Of a stretch of DNA of 64,000 bases, positions 1-10,611 are shown piece after piece (position 1 is the stretch's first letter; every line of letters starts with the position of its first letter). The position numbers and the translations under genes are program-made. The stretch spans positions 8,982,635-9,046,634 of the forward strand of contig NC_087079.1 in the NCBI RefSeq assembly GCF_026151205.1. Direction: 5' to 3'. Under the pieces are notes generated by a model. It was not told the DNA's origin and did no database searches. It worked only from the letters and a program-made list of their open reading frames with translations. The stretch comes from Bolinopsis microptera. Its lineage: Eukaryota; Ctenophora; Tentaculata; Lobata; Bolinopsidae.

Positions 1-3000
1 ATGACAGACTTTGCTTAACTGTCCTAGAATCTTGTGTGCTGATACATCAGCTGTTTTTGCTATGCTTTTGGTTCGTAATCTTGTTCGCATTTTCAAGCAA
101 ATATTTTAGGAATTTCGAGAATTATCTGCATTGTAATTCATGTCCATGATTAACCTCTTAGCTATATTTAACTATCGAACAGTAACAGCATGCTGCTATA
201 TTTGTCCTAGCTGACAGTACGTGATGAGTTAAACTACACTTATTCATCACTTAAGATGAGATATATGTTCTAACTAAACCACTATAGTCCTGCTGACAGT
301 AACACTGTTACTTTAGTGATGCACGTGATGTGCACATGATCAATTTAATATTATTATATCGTCCTGGTTTCTTCTTGACATATTCTTGACGTTTTTTTGT
401 GAAAGGTATATTATACCTTCTAGCAAGGTATGTAATATACCTTCTAGCAACTCCTTCCATACTAAGATACTAGAAAGTCTCGTAGTTCCCTAAGACATAA
501 AACTTACAAGTTCTGGGATCCGGACACGAAGGCAAAGGACACAAGATACTTTTCTAAAAGAGTGGACACCAGGGCGGATCACGTGATACTCACTTCAAAG
601 ATCACTTTCTATTAACGAACAGATTAATCCCTGTTCATTGTTCATTCGGAAAATCAGTCAGAAAGATCCATCAAAATATTTTTTTTTGAAAAAAAAATGG
701 ATTCTTGCCTCTTGGTATCTTCAAGAATTAAAATAATATCTAGAATGATCTCATCTCTCCAAAAGTTTACACATTAAATGGATTATAAAGTGTTCCTCGT
801 CACGACGTCACAACGTCAAGATTCGCCTGAAATCGTTAAATAACCTCATTAGCAGTGAAAATGTCAGAAAGACTTGCTGGCCAGGACATCAGGACATGTT
901 CTATAATGAGATCTCAGATCTGTGCAATATATTGGATTTCATTAGAACTGCAACCGTCCTTGTCATGATATTGACATTGTCATAAATGAAATCATTGAAC
1001 CCAAATATAAACCACATCCTCACCGCATGAGCTATAATAGCTGTTAAATATTTTAGTATGTGAGACGTGGTGCGGTGGTGTGTTCAACCTATCCTGTTGA
1101 CGGAAAAGTGAAATTATGTGAAGTTATTCACAGTCGCGACCCTTGATACCTTGGATGCAGATTGCAGTTGCAGTACTGATCGTTGGTTTAAAAAATCGTC
1201 TTCTGGTATTCTTTCGTAGTCAGTACATGCAATGAACGTGATCTGGCCTGTGTTCTTAATTTTACGGTACATGATGCAGCACCTGAAGTGTTGCTGTAAT
1301 GTGTAATGTGTAGTGAGTATTGTGTAGTGCTTGAGATTCGAAATACTCACAAATTGCAGCAGGCTGGGAGACACAATTTGTTGATTTATTCATCTATTTT
1401 ACAATATTATCATTATAGTGCGTTATGGTGCAGTCGATCATTTACTTTACTATCACTATAATAGGTAGATCAGTTGTTTTGATTACTGAGATTGACCAGG
1501 AACTAATTTTATTTCTTTCAACCATCCGGCTGAACTTTCTCGGTTAAATTATAAAAGAGTTGTGCTTCAGAAATTAAAATTGGTGTTTTATTTCCTGTCT
1601 GATAGAACTCTAATAAAACTCTAATCCCTGGGATTAGAGAGGGATTAGAGACAGATTCCCTCCTTTAAAGACTATAAACGTTCATCAAAACCTATTAAAA
1701 CGTCTGGATCACAGTGGTATCATGACTCCTTATAAAATTTTGCTTTTCAAATATCACAGAATTTTGATTTCATTCGGTGTCTGATATAACTCAAACTCTT
1801 TCCTCAAATAAAAGTCAAACACTTATAATCATCGCAGCTTAAACGACGTCTTTTAGTCGAACGAATTTTTTTCGCTATTTACTCTTCCAGTTCCAATATT
1901 ATTTTAAAAACCATGTCTATTTAGTTTACATTTTCCTTTTGATCTGTTATTAAAATCAGCCAATAGAAATAGTGAACGCCATTCTGTGGGAGCCCATCTT
2001 AATCTGTAAGTGGAGCTCAGCTTTGGTCACTGATTTTGGATTAAGACTTTGTCAATTAATCACTCTCCTTTCGAATGGTGATTTGTCTTGACATTTTAAT
2101 AGGTCAGACAATGGAAATTGCCAAGTTATTAAGAAAAAGCATACTCGATCAATGATTTGATGATATTATTTACAGCGTTTGGGGCCAATCTCTTATTTTG
2201 ACGAATCTTTTCATACTGTTGATAATGAAATTGAGCCTACAATGACATTATCGCAGCCTCGATTTTGTCCACTCCAATCAGATATTTTTGAGGGCACTAA
2301 GTTTCGCGACTTTCTCAAAATGTATTATCCTCACTTACTCTCTAACCTTTGGTTTAACCAACCTCGTATCTTATAACTCATCATTGAAAGGTTGGTTGAA
2401 ATGTGGTTTCCGTCAAAGCAATTTGCAGGTTCTCCTAAAACTCAATTGAACCCGCTACTTGACCACATATTACGGTATTATTAATTACCAATGATAAAAG
2501 AAGAAAAGTACTGTAATTTACACTTTTTAATAAAGCTGCGCTTCAATAGCGACCACAGGACCCCAACCACATCTAATTAACGAAATTACACTACCACAGT
2601 TGGTGCCCACTATAATTTCCCCCTCTTATTCTCATTTGTCCTCATTATCCTTTTAAGACTTTTTTCCTTCCGTCAAAACATTTCTTTCTAATTGTTTTCC
2701 CTTTTTTTTTCTTCTATTTAATTTTTTCGTATCTTGTAATATTTTCCTACGTTTATAGTCTTACATTTTATTTTATTATCTATTATCCGTATTACCCTCT
2801 CCCATTTGTGAGGCTATGTTGGCAACAGGACAAAGTGGACGGTACTTACTCGGCCCTTGTCTTGGCTTAACGCAAATATTCGGTATTTAAATTCTTCATA
2901 TCGCCAAACTCATTTTAAATGCGTCATCAGTCAGCTGGACCCACGTTTGAGTTAAATGGTGTTTATAAATTGTATCCCACATTGGAACATGCTATTTGAA

Positions 3001-3282
3001 ACAGCCTCTGGTTCTACGTTCTAACTGGTCCGTACTGTATCACAGACTGTGGATGGTTGATTTCGAAACAGCTCCATTCAACAAATCCCTTGGTCAAAGC
3101 CTTAAGACATCGTGGACAAGCATAATTGTAGATTAATCCTTTTAGTTATTTACCCGCTTTTTAGAATTTTAGAGCATTTTAACTTTTCATCCTGTAGTTT
3201 GGAGGTTATTTCAATCCATCCGATAAACTTTCAATTTGAGCTCCAAACAGCTGACTATAAACAAGGGTTATATGTAATATAT
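1..3282. other. gene-poor stretch, no supported gene
   Basis: I see no exon chain or recognisable protein here. An open stretch of 65 codons on the + strand at 2179-2376 lies just after a TTTACAG acceptor-like site, but it matches no family I know and has no clear donor. The rest is AT-rich sequence with short homopolymers near 680-700. Confidence 0.5.
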
Positions 3283-3563
3283 ATATATATAAATACACAA
3301 CTGGTTTTCTTCTCTTATAGAAAAAGGGCTCTACTAGCTGTAGCTAGGAGCATGAAATATCGGTACAAAGCAAACTATGCAATTGTCAAACTATAAGTTT
3401 CATGTTTGAAAAGCAATCTTCAGTGACATAATTAACATAAAAATGGCAAACATAATACAACACAGTGCTCCTTTATCAAATTTTATAATTAACAATTAAC
3501 AATTACTCAATACTACTAAACCTATATAAATAACTACAAATCCTAATAACTAATAAATACTAA

Positions 3564-4583
3564 CTAAATATGTCTAACTAAGAATTTCCTAGAGTGCCTA
3601 CATTTAGAAATAATTTCTGATCTTTTATTAATAATGCCTGGGGTTTTAAGTATGTATAGTTTCTCGTCTAAGCAGAGGCCACAATGCCCCGCTCCAGCCT
3701 TATATTTCTTCGATTTAGTAATAATCTTCCAGTCTATGCTATATTCAATCATCTTCTCCTTGAGGTCCCATATCAATTTTGATAACTCGGTACTCAGTCT
3801 GTGCTTAGAATTCTTAAAACTTTGTCGATGATTGTACCACCGTGTCTTAAAACTGTTTTCAGTCAATCCAATATAGGCCGTTTCCTTGTTAGATGCCGTT
3901 TTAACGGTTGCTTGGTATACTATGCATTTGGCCAGACATTGTCCTTTGAGGGGGCACTTCGAGGCGTCTCTGCAATTACACTCTTTTTCTGGAGCTTTTT
4001 TCTTTTCAGATTGTTTCTCTAGGACTGATTTGTTGTGCCCTTTGAGTATCCTTCCCAAACTGGGCATGCAGCAATAGCTTATTTTCACGGTATTCCTATT
4101 GATGATTTTATGTAACGGTAGGTTTTTCGGGAAATGCTTATCGATAAGAGCGAAGAACTTTCTTCCGATGTTGGTTGAAACGTTTGCACTGAATGGGGGA
4201 TTGTACCATAGGATGTTTCTCTTCCGCGATCTCTTTCTCTTTTTAGGCGGTGGTGTTTTATAATCGATGGTGTGACTATATCCGCTATCTCTAAGTGACT
4301 TCTCATAATCGCTTTTGGCTTCATTTAGGCATGTCTTGTTGCTGGATATGCTTATCAATCGTGATTCTATCATTGAGGGTAAGTTCTTCAATATGATGGG
4401 AGGATGATTGGGTTCTGCGTTAATGTACAAAAGTGTGTCATTTGGTTTCCTATAAGGTCTGTATGACTTGTCTGTTAGGTCGAGCACGACATCTAAGAAA
4501 TCAACCGAATGCTGACAGAGATCCACCGTTATTTTTAGGCCTTCTAATTTTAGTGCTCCTTTATCAAATTTTATAATTAACAA
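3564..4583 (-). pseudogene. C-terminal part of Penelope-like polyprotein, inverted copy
   Basis: This 339-codon open frame encodes only the C-terminal half of the Penelope-like protein: the end of the RT domain, a basic linker (PPPKKRKRSRKR) and the GIY-YIG endonuclease. It is nearly identical to the C-terminus of the + strand copy, with a few substitutions (for example DTLLYINAEP versus DTPLYINAES, and YEKSL versus YEKAL). It lacks the RT catalytic motif and is unlikely to act alone. It is best read as part of the 5' pseudo-LTR or as a template-switch product. Confidence 0.8.
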
Positions 4584-4949
4584 TTATTATAAAACGTTTA
4601 AGATGGAAAGCTTTCTGGTTTGAATCATCTGGCGAAGAACCACCAAATTTAGATGTCAACAACCAAAATGAAAATTACGGATTCAAGTCCAGTAATACAC
4701 CACCACAACACCCTGATCTTTTAAAATTCGAAGCGGACATGTATGAAATGATCAGCAATGTCAAATTCCAAAATGCCAACAGCAAATTTCAGAGCGAAAT
4801 GCAGAATGATCTCAAGAAACTAAAATCAGGCGGGAAAGTTGTTGTAGAGGCAGATAAAACATCAAATCTGTACCAATTAGACCCAGAGAAATATAACCAA
4901 CTGCTACACGAGAACATCACAAAGGACTACAAAGTCGCACCTAACGGAA
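4577..4949 (+). CDS. Penelope-like element ORF, 5' segment (split by insertion)
   Basis: The frame opens after a stop at 4574-4576 with residues reading KRLRWKAFWF, a typical N-terminal Penelope-like motif. It continues through a Lys/Asp-rich region (SGGKVVVEADKTSNLYQLD, then YNQLLHENITKDYK) that usually precedes the RT fingers. The first in-frame ATG is at 4739, so either the true start was lost at the junction with the inverted copy or translation begins further in. The frame breaks at 4950, where a TIR element begins. It resumes in the same frame at 6058 once that element and one CGGAA copy are discounted. Confidence 0.75.
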
Positions 4950-6056
4950 CACAGTGGGCTGTGAGTGGGGGTCATGCTAGCATAGGGTATTTTAGACCAT
5001 CACACATGCCCCTAACTTTGTTTCTAAGGTAATTTGGGTACAAAAATACGATTCCAATCATTTACAGGGCCCAAAATGTCTTCGAAAAAATTTTTGGGCC
5101 GATTTTGGGCACTCCTGTAGTCCAAAAATAAGAGGCTAACCCCAGGAAAAGTTGTTTTTAGAGGTTTAATCAATTTTAAAGCTCTTCTATGAACTGTAAA
5201 CGAAGGACAGCTATCTTAGGAACTCAAATCTTTTTGAATTATGAAAAAATATTGATCAGAACAAAAGTTGTGCCCATTTATATGACCAAAATTTTCTGAA
5301 ACACCAAAATTTTTCCTGTTATTTTCAAAAATTTCGTTTAAAATCGCGATTTTTTTGGATTTTTATCAATTTTAACTATAATAATTGTACTATTTTGATT
5401 TTTCATCCATATGCTTCTAGTCTAGGATGCAAAAAACGCCACAAACATGGAGAATAACTAAGATATGTCAATTTAATAGCAAAATTGAGCTCATAAATTA
5501 TCTAAAAATGCAGCAAATTTGACCCCATTTTTGAGTTTCTTAATTTTTTAAACAGATATAACCCAAAGTGGCCCAGACAGATTCCAAAAGCTTCTAAACC
5601 AAAATTGTCTCAGCTTTAAGATGAAGTAGGTTTCCATTTGAAGTATTATGAAGTTAGCAACTATTTGTGCCCTTTTTAAGAGAAAAAAATGCTGAAATTT
5701 AGTTAAAAATCGGCGCTCCATCAAAAAATCAGCAAATTAGCTAGACCCTTAGGGTTTTTTTCTAGTAACTAGGATGCTTGGATCATCACTAACTCATAAA
5801 TAACTCAGGAAACTAATACAAAGACATTTTATGGTGAAAGGATAAAAGAAGAGTAAATTTTGGCAGTCAAATACAAAATTTTCACTGCCAAAAAATACAG
5901 ATTTTAGGCGCGGTGCCATTTTCACACCATTCGTCCTTTTTCATTTTGGTTTTTTTGCATTGCATCAGGATTATTTTTATCTTAAAAGATAAATCAATTA
6001 GAAAAGAGGGGGGAAAAGTCAATTTTTGGCCTATGCTAGCATCCCAGCCCACTGTG
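4950..6056. mobile_element. 1.1-kb non-autonomous TIR element inserted in the Penelope ORF
   Basis: The ends are inverted: CACAGTGGGCTG at 4950-4961 and CAGCCCACTGTG at 6045-6056, followed inward by a second shared block (ATGCTAGCATAGG and its complement). The flanks carry a 5-bp direct repeat, CGGAA, at 4945-4949 and 6057-6061. Taking away the element and one CGGAA copy restores the Penelope reading frame exactly, so this is a true insertion. The interior is AT-rich and has no transposase-like frame, so the element needs a transposase from elsewhere. I cannot assign the superfamily. Confidence 0.85.
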
Positions 6057-6057
6057 C

Positions 6058-7725
6058 GGAACAAAAGAAGACATTGATAGAAGAACTAACATACTAGCTA
6101 GAAAACTTAAAATCGACGACAAGATGGAGTGCTACACAGAAACTCCATGCTTCATCACACTGAAAGACCACAAAGATAATTTTACAAGCAACACTAAATG
6201 TAGATTAATTAACCCCGCTAAATCCAATTTAGGAAGTGTCAGTAAGAAAATCCTAGAAAAACTGATCTCTGCAATAAAACTCGAAACAGGGGACAATTTA
6301 TGGAAGAGCACCACAGAAGTTTTAACATGGTTTAAAGACTTGAAAGACCTAAAAATGGCACGATTTCTAAAGTTCGACATACAGGAATTCTACCCATCAA
6401 TTACGGCAGATCTCCTAGACCGTGCATTAAAATACGCTTCTACGATAGTACACATCCCTGAAGATGAACAAGAGATTATTACACTCAGTAAGGAATCCCT
6501 TCTAATGAACAGCAACAAATGTTGGGTAAAGAAATCCGACACAAACTTTGACGTCACAATGGGAAGCTTGGACGGAGCTGAAACATCAGAAATAATCGGA
6601 CTTTACCTTCTAAGCAAAATAAAAAAGATCATTCCACAGCAGTACCTAGGATTATACCGGGATGACGGACTTGCAGTAATTAATAAAACCAACGGCCAGC
6701 GTCTTGATAAAATTAGGAAGCAACTACACTCACTATTCCAAAAAGAAGGCCTAAAAATAACGGTGGATCTCTGTCAGCATTCGGTTGATTTCTTAGATGT
6801 CGTGCTCGACCTAACAGACAAGTCATACAGACCTTATAGGAAACCAAATGACACACCATTGTACATTAACGCAGAATCCAATCATCCTCCCATCATATTG
6901 AAGAACTTACCCTCAATGATAGAATCACGATTGATAAGCATATCCAGCAACAAGACATGCCTAAATGAAGCCAAAAGCGATTATGAGAAGGCACTTAGAG
7001 ATAGCGGATATAGTCACACCATCGATTATAAAACACCACCGCCTAAAAAGAGAAAGAGATCGCGGAAGAGAAACATCCTATGGTACAATCCCCCATTCAG
7101 TGCAAACGTTTCAACCAACATCGGAAGAAAGTTCTTCGCTCTTATCGATAAGCATTTCCCGAAAAACCTACCGTTACATAAAATCATCAATAGGAATACC
7201 GTGAAAATAAGCTATTACTGCATGCCCAGTTTGGGAAGGATACTCAAAGGGCACAACAAATCAGTCCTAGAGAAACAATCTGAAAAGAAAAAAGCTCCAG
7301 AAAAAGAGTGTAATTGCAGAGACGCCTCGAAGTGCCCCCTCAAAGGACAATGTCTGGCCAAATGCATAGTATACCAAGCAACCGTTAAAACGGCATCTAA
7401 CAAGGAAACGGCCTATATTGGATTGACTGAAAACAGTTTTAAGACACGGTGGTACAATCATCGACAAAGTTTTAAGAATTCTAAGCACAGACTGAGTACC
7501 GAGTTATCAAAATTGATATGGGACCTCAAGGAGAAGATGATTGAATATAGCATAGACTGGAAGATTATTACTAAATCGAAGAAATATAAGGCTGGAGCGG
7601 GGCATTGTGGCCTCTGCTTAGACGAGAAACTATACATACTTAAAACCCCAGGCATTATTAATAAAAGATCAGAAATTATTTCTAAATGTAGGCACTCTAG
7701 GAAATTCTTAGTTAGACATATTTAG
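6058..7725 (+). CDS. Penelope-like element ORF, 3' segment: reverse transcriptase plus GIY-YIG endonuclease
   Basis: This carries the RT core: the ITLKDHK motif (about 6157), the conserved LIN..KS..G..SK.IL block, RFLKFDIQEFYPSI (about 6360) and the catalytic GLYRDDG motif (about 6650), which is the Penelope form of YxDD. A basic linker (KKRKRSRKR) is followed by a Cys-rich stretch (CNCRDASKCPLKGQCLAKC) and a GIY-YIG endonuclease: VYQATV, then AYIGLTENSFKTRW with the expected Arg and the NHRQSF segment. Penelope-like RTs use the nuclease to prime reverse transcription at the target. No stop codon breaks this 3' segment. The element is disabled mainly by the TIR insertion upstream. With the 5' segment the protein would be roughly 680 residues, without a clear start codon. 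Confidence 0.92.
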   Translation, partial: GTKEDIDRRTNILARKLKIDDKMECYTETPCFITLKDHKDNFTSNTKCRLINPAKSNLGSVSKKILEKLISAIKLETGDNLWKSTTEVLTWFKDLKDLKMARFLKFDIQEFYPSITADLLDRALKYASTIVHIPEDEQEIITLSKESLLMNSNKCWVKKSDTNFDVTMGSLDGAETSEIIGLYLLSKIKKIIPQQYLGLYRDDGLAVINKTNGQRLDKIRKQLHSLFQKEGLKITVDLCQHSVDFLDVVLDLTDKSYRPYRKPNDTPLYINAESNHPPIILKNLPSMIESRLISISSNKTCLNEAKSDYEKALRDSGYSHTIDYKTPPPKKRKRSRKRNILWYNPPFSANVSTNIGRKFFALIDKHFPKNLPLHKIINRNTVKISYYCMPSLGRILKGHNKSVLEKQSEKKKAPEKECNCRDASKCPLKGQCLAKCIVYQATVKTASNKETAYIGLTENSFKTRWYNHRQSFKNSKHRLSTELSKLIWDLKEKMIEYSIDWKIITKSKKYKAGAGHCGLCLDEKLYILKTPGIINKRSEIISKCRHSRKFLVRHI

Positions 7726-7943
7726 TTAGTATTTATTAGTTATTAGGATTTGTAGTTATTTATATAGGTTTAGTAGTATTGAGTAATTGTTAATTGTTAA
7801 TTATAAAATTTGATGAAGGAGCACTGTGTTGTATTATGTTTGCCATTTTTATGTTAATTATGTCACTGAAGATTGCTTTTCAAACATGAAACTTATAGTT
7901 TGACAATTGCATAGTTTGCTTTGTACCGATATATATAAATACA

Positions 7944-9603
7944 TATTAGCACAATGTTTTATTCGTGTTTGGTTGATTATTATTTACAATCAATGACATT
8001 ATCTAACTGTCTAGTCATTGACTACTGATTATCTGAATCTATTGAAGAATTTTCCTTACTCTAATAAAAATCGTAGAAAAGAGTTTAAAAATCTAAAAAA
8101 GAATACATTTTTGGACCATCAAAAGGTTATTAATCTAGCAATTCGCTGGATGCTGCCTCTTAATTCACGGCTCACTAAATTTTTGGAGGCAAATTTCTGA
8201 GAAACGTATTGTTCCCTCTCCCTCTCACATAGTTCGTTACTAGGCTTGCACTGAGCATTTATCATAGGTCTTCAGCTCTCTAGCTCAACCTTTTACTCAA
8301 ATAATACCCCCAAACTTTAAAGGTTTTGAGACTGTTACTCAAAAGGATTGCACCCTCTTTTGAAGACCCGGCATAGAAAGGTTTTCTTAATTAAGGAACC
8401 CACATTTTATAAAGTTAGTCATTATCACTGGTGAATAGTTTTATCAAAATTAGTAAATGTAAACCATCGCAATCATCAGTATACCCTTTTAAATCATTAA
8501 GGAAACAGATGCTCAACCAATTGATGTACAGACAATAAGCTTAATATATTTAAAAAACATTTTGAACTATCCCTCTCGCTGTCTGGTCAACATGTTATAC
8601 TTGTTTGTAAACAGATTTTAGCCACAGCTGTCACATTTTATTAGATATTGTCTGACATCATGCACAATCGCACATTGCATCACACGCGCACAGACAATCA
8701 CTAACTGAATGCAATCACATGATATTAACAATATGTGACGAGTGATGACGCACATTAATATAACGTAAGTTAGGCTGTTTTTAATAACAATATACATTGT
8801 ACGTTGAGCCTAGACCTACGAGTCTTGTTTTGGGAAATATAAATGGCCAAAGTAAACTGGCTTAAGTGGCAAGGATCCATCATCCAACTAGATTACGAAG
8901 TCCACGTGTAAGTATGACTTAAGGAGATAAGCTCCTACCTAATTGTTGGGTGTAAATTGCATTGGTTTTCAAATGTCTCAAGAGAAAAAATGTGCTCTCA
9001 ATAGAACCGTGAACTACTCGACTTGTCAAACCGATCTTACCTATTTGAGTATCTTTGCCATGATGTGTTCAGCTTTCTGACTTGATTAAAGGTTATCAAA
9101 ACAGCAAATTTTCCGCCGGGGGCATCTCTTGTGATTCGATTACCGCATGCATAACAAGATCGACTAACATAATAAATCTTTGTTAGGCACGCCGCGCACT
9201 CGCTTGATAAAAGTCGCACTGCAAGGTAACACTGACATGCTAGACATAAAAATGATCCCGCCGCGGACGTAAAATGTTTCGTTTCTTTCTTCCGTGTCTC
9301 TTATATGCCTTTTCATTGTTTCTGTATATCTCGTGACCACTTTCATGAGTCGTGACCTAAGTTATGATCAGTTAAACTTCTTTTGTGACAGAGTAACTGC
9401 TGACAAACGAGTAGATTGTTAATCATACTGTATCTAACGTCTTAGATCTTGCGAGTGATTTTAATGTGCAATAATGTAAAATACTTGATAAAAAGTAGGC
9501 GATTCTAAATGAATGGACGTCTGAAATTTATCTCCACAGCTAAAATAGGGAAGCCCTCCCTCAATTGGCCCCAGCAACATGACAATGACTACACCCAACC
9601 TAC
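7944..9603. other. intergenic, nothing supported
   Basis: There are only short, isolated open frames here (for example 8018-8200 and 9037-9346) with no family resemblance and no splice context. I see no clear repeat structure. Confidence 0.4.
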
Positions 9604-9611
9604 CCACCTGG

Positions 9612-9995
9612 CAGGGGTGTAGGAATGATTTTGACTTAGAAGATTTTCGGTCCGAGTCATTCTCGATACGTACCTCTGAAATCAGAGCTCCCGCTTCCGA
9701 GCTTGAATTGCGAAGGGGAGGCCTGTCGTCCGAGATCGCATTACAAAGGGAGAAAGGGGAACCCTCGAGTGCAAAATCGTACATCGAGGGGTGGGTGCGA
9801 ACTTCGAAAACCGAAAAATATATTGTCGGCTCATCATGATCAGGGTAGCATGAACCATGAAAAAAAGTAGTTACCAAGAAAACTTTGAAAATTTTTGACT
9901 TAGAAAATGTTCGGTAAAAAAACCGAAAAAATTTATATTTCCCAAAAATGTTTAGAAACCTAAGTTAAAAAGTTGGCCCCTTGCCCAGATTTTAT

Positions 9996-10026
<31 letters not shown>

Positions 10027-10075
10027 GATGGCCCATTGGCCCCCCCCCCCCTGCCCCCCGCTTCCTACACCCCTG
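9612..10075. mobile_element. hAT-like non-autonomous element with internal poly-G tract
   Basis: The terminal inverted repeats are CAGGGGTGTAGGAA at the left and TTCCTACACCCCTG at the right. The flanks are CCACCTGG (9604-9611) and TCACCTGG (10076-10083), an 8-bp duplication with one mismatch. An 8-bp duplication with CAGGG-type ends is the hAT pattern. The interior holds a long uninterrupted G run (about 9999-10025) and C runs just inside the right end. The overlapping open frames of this stretch are by-products, and no transposase is present. Confidence 0.72.
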
Positions 10076-10611
10076 TCACCTGGGAAAACCTCAGGTATAT
10101 TTTAGTCCAGCAATACTGTATAAGTAAGGACCGGTCACTATACCGGTTTATTTTATGATCCGAGTTCAGGAGCCTGATTTCATTACAACATCCCGTACCT
10201 GGCACTCCTACAACACCAGGCCATTCCGGGAGTATTGGTTGCGTAATGAGTAAACCATATTTGTTTGACACGTGAAAGTGGTCCTAGATTTATATTGGTT
10301 GCTGATTGGTTATTCCCTGTCACTTGCCAGAAAAACGCGATTCACCTCCGCCTCCCCACCAGTATCTAGATCTAGACTCCGACTAAAAGGTACTAAAAAA
10401 TACTTCACTACTCTTTGCTAATTCAGTATTAAATGTTACTCCATTATTTGTATTAAATGGTTGACGTATTTCCGTTTTGATTCATTAAATATTTTTGTTC
10501 GTCCGATCCTTTTCAACAATATAAATTAAACAATTGTTGTTTTGAAGAAAAGTAAAATGGCAATATTTTAATTGTAATTTCAATCGTTGCCTGAATTTAG
10601 TCTGGACGAGG

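Larger units (their letters stand above)
3298..7928 (+). mobile_element. Penelope-like retroelement with head-to-head inverted partial copy
   Basis: The body runs on the + strand from about 4577 to about 7928. Bases 3357 to about 4565 are an almost exact reverse complement of about 6740-7934. Such inverted partial repeats are typical of Penelope-like elements, whose ends form pseudo-LTRs. A 15-bp direct repeat (ATATATATAAATACA) at 3283-3297 and 7929-7943 is a candidate target duplication, but it is low-complexity. A roughly 35-bp stretch (AGTGCTCCTTTATCAAATTT...) is repeated in direct orientation at about 3465 and 4553, on either side of the inverted copy. The body is interrupted by a separate TIR element at 4950-6056. 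Confidence 0.85.

Noticed and set aside
2179-2376. 65-codon frame preceded by an acceptor-like site
   Set aside because: No recognisable domain, no donor and no partner exons; kept only as a note in the gap entry.
9461-9877. 138-codon frame on the minus strand
   Set aside because: It runs across the left end of the hAT-like element and has no homology; coding is unlikely.
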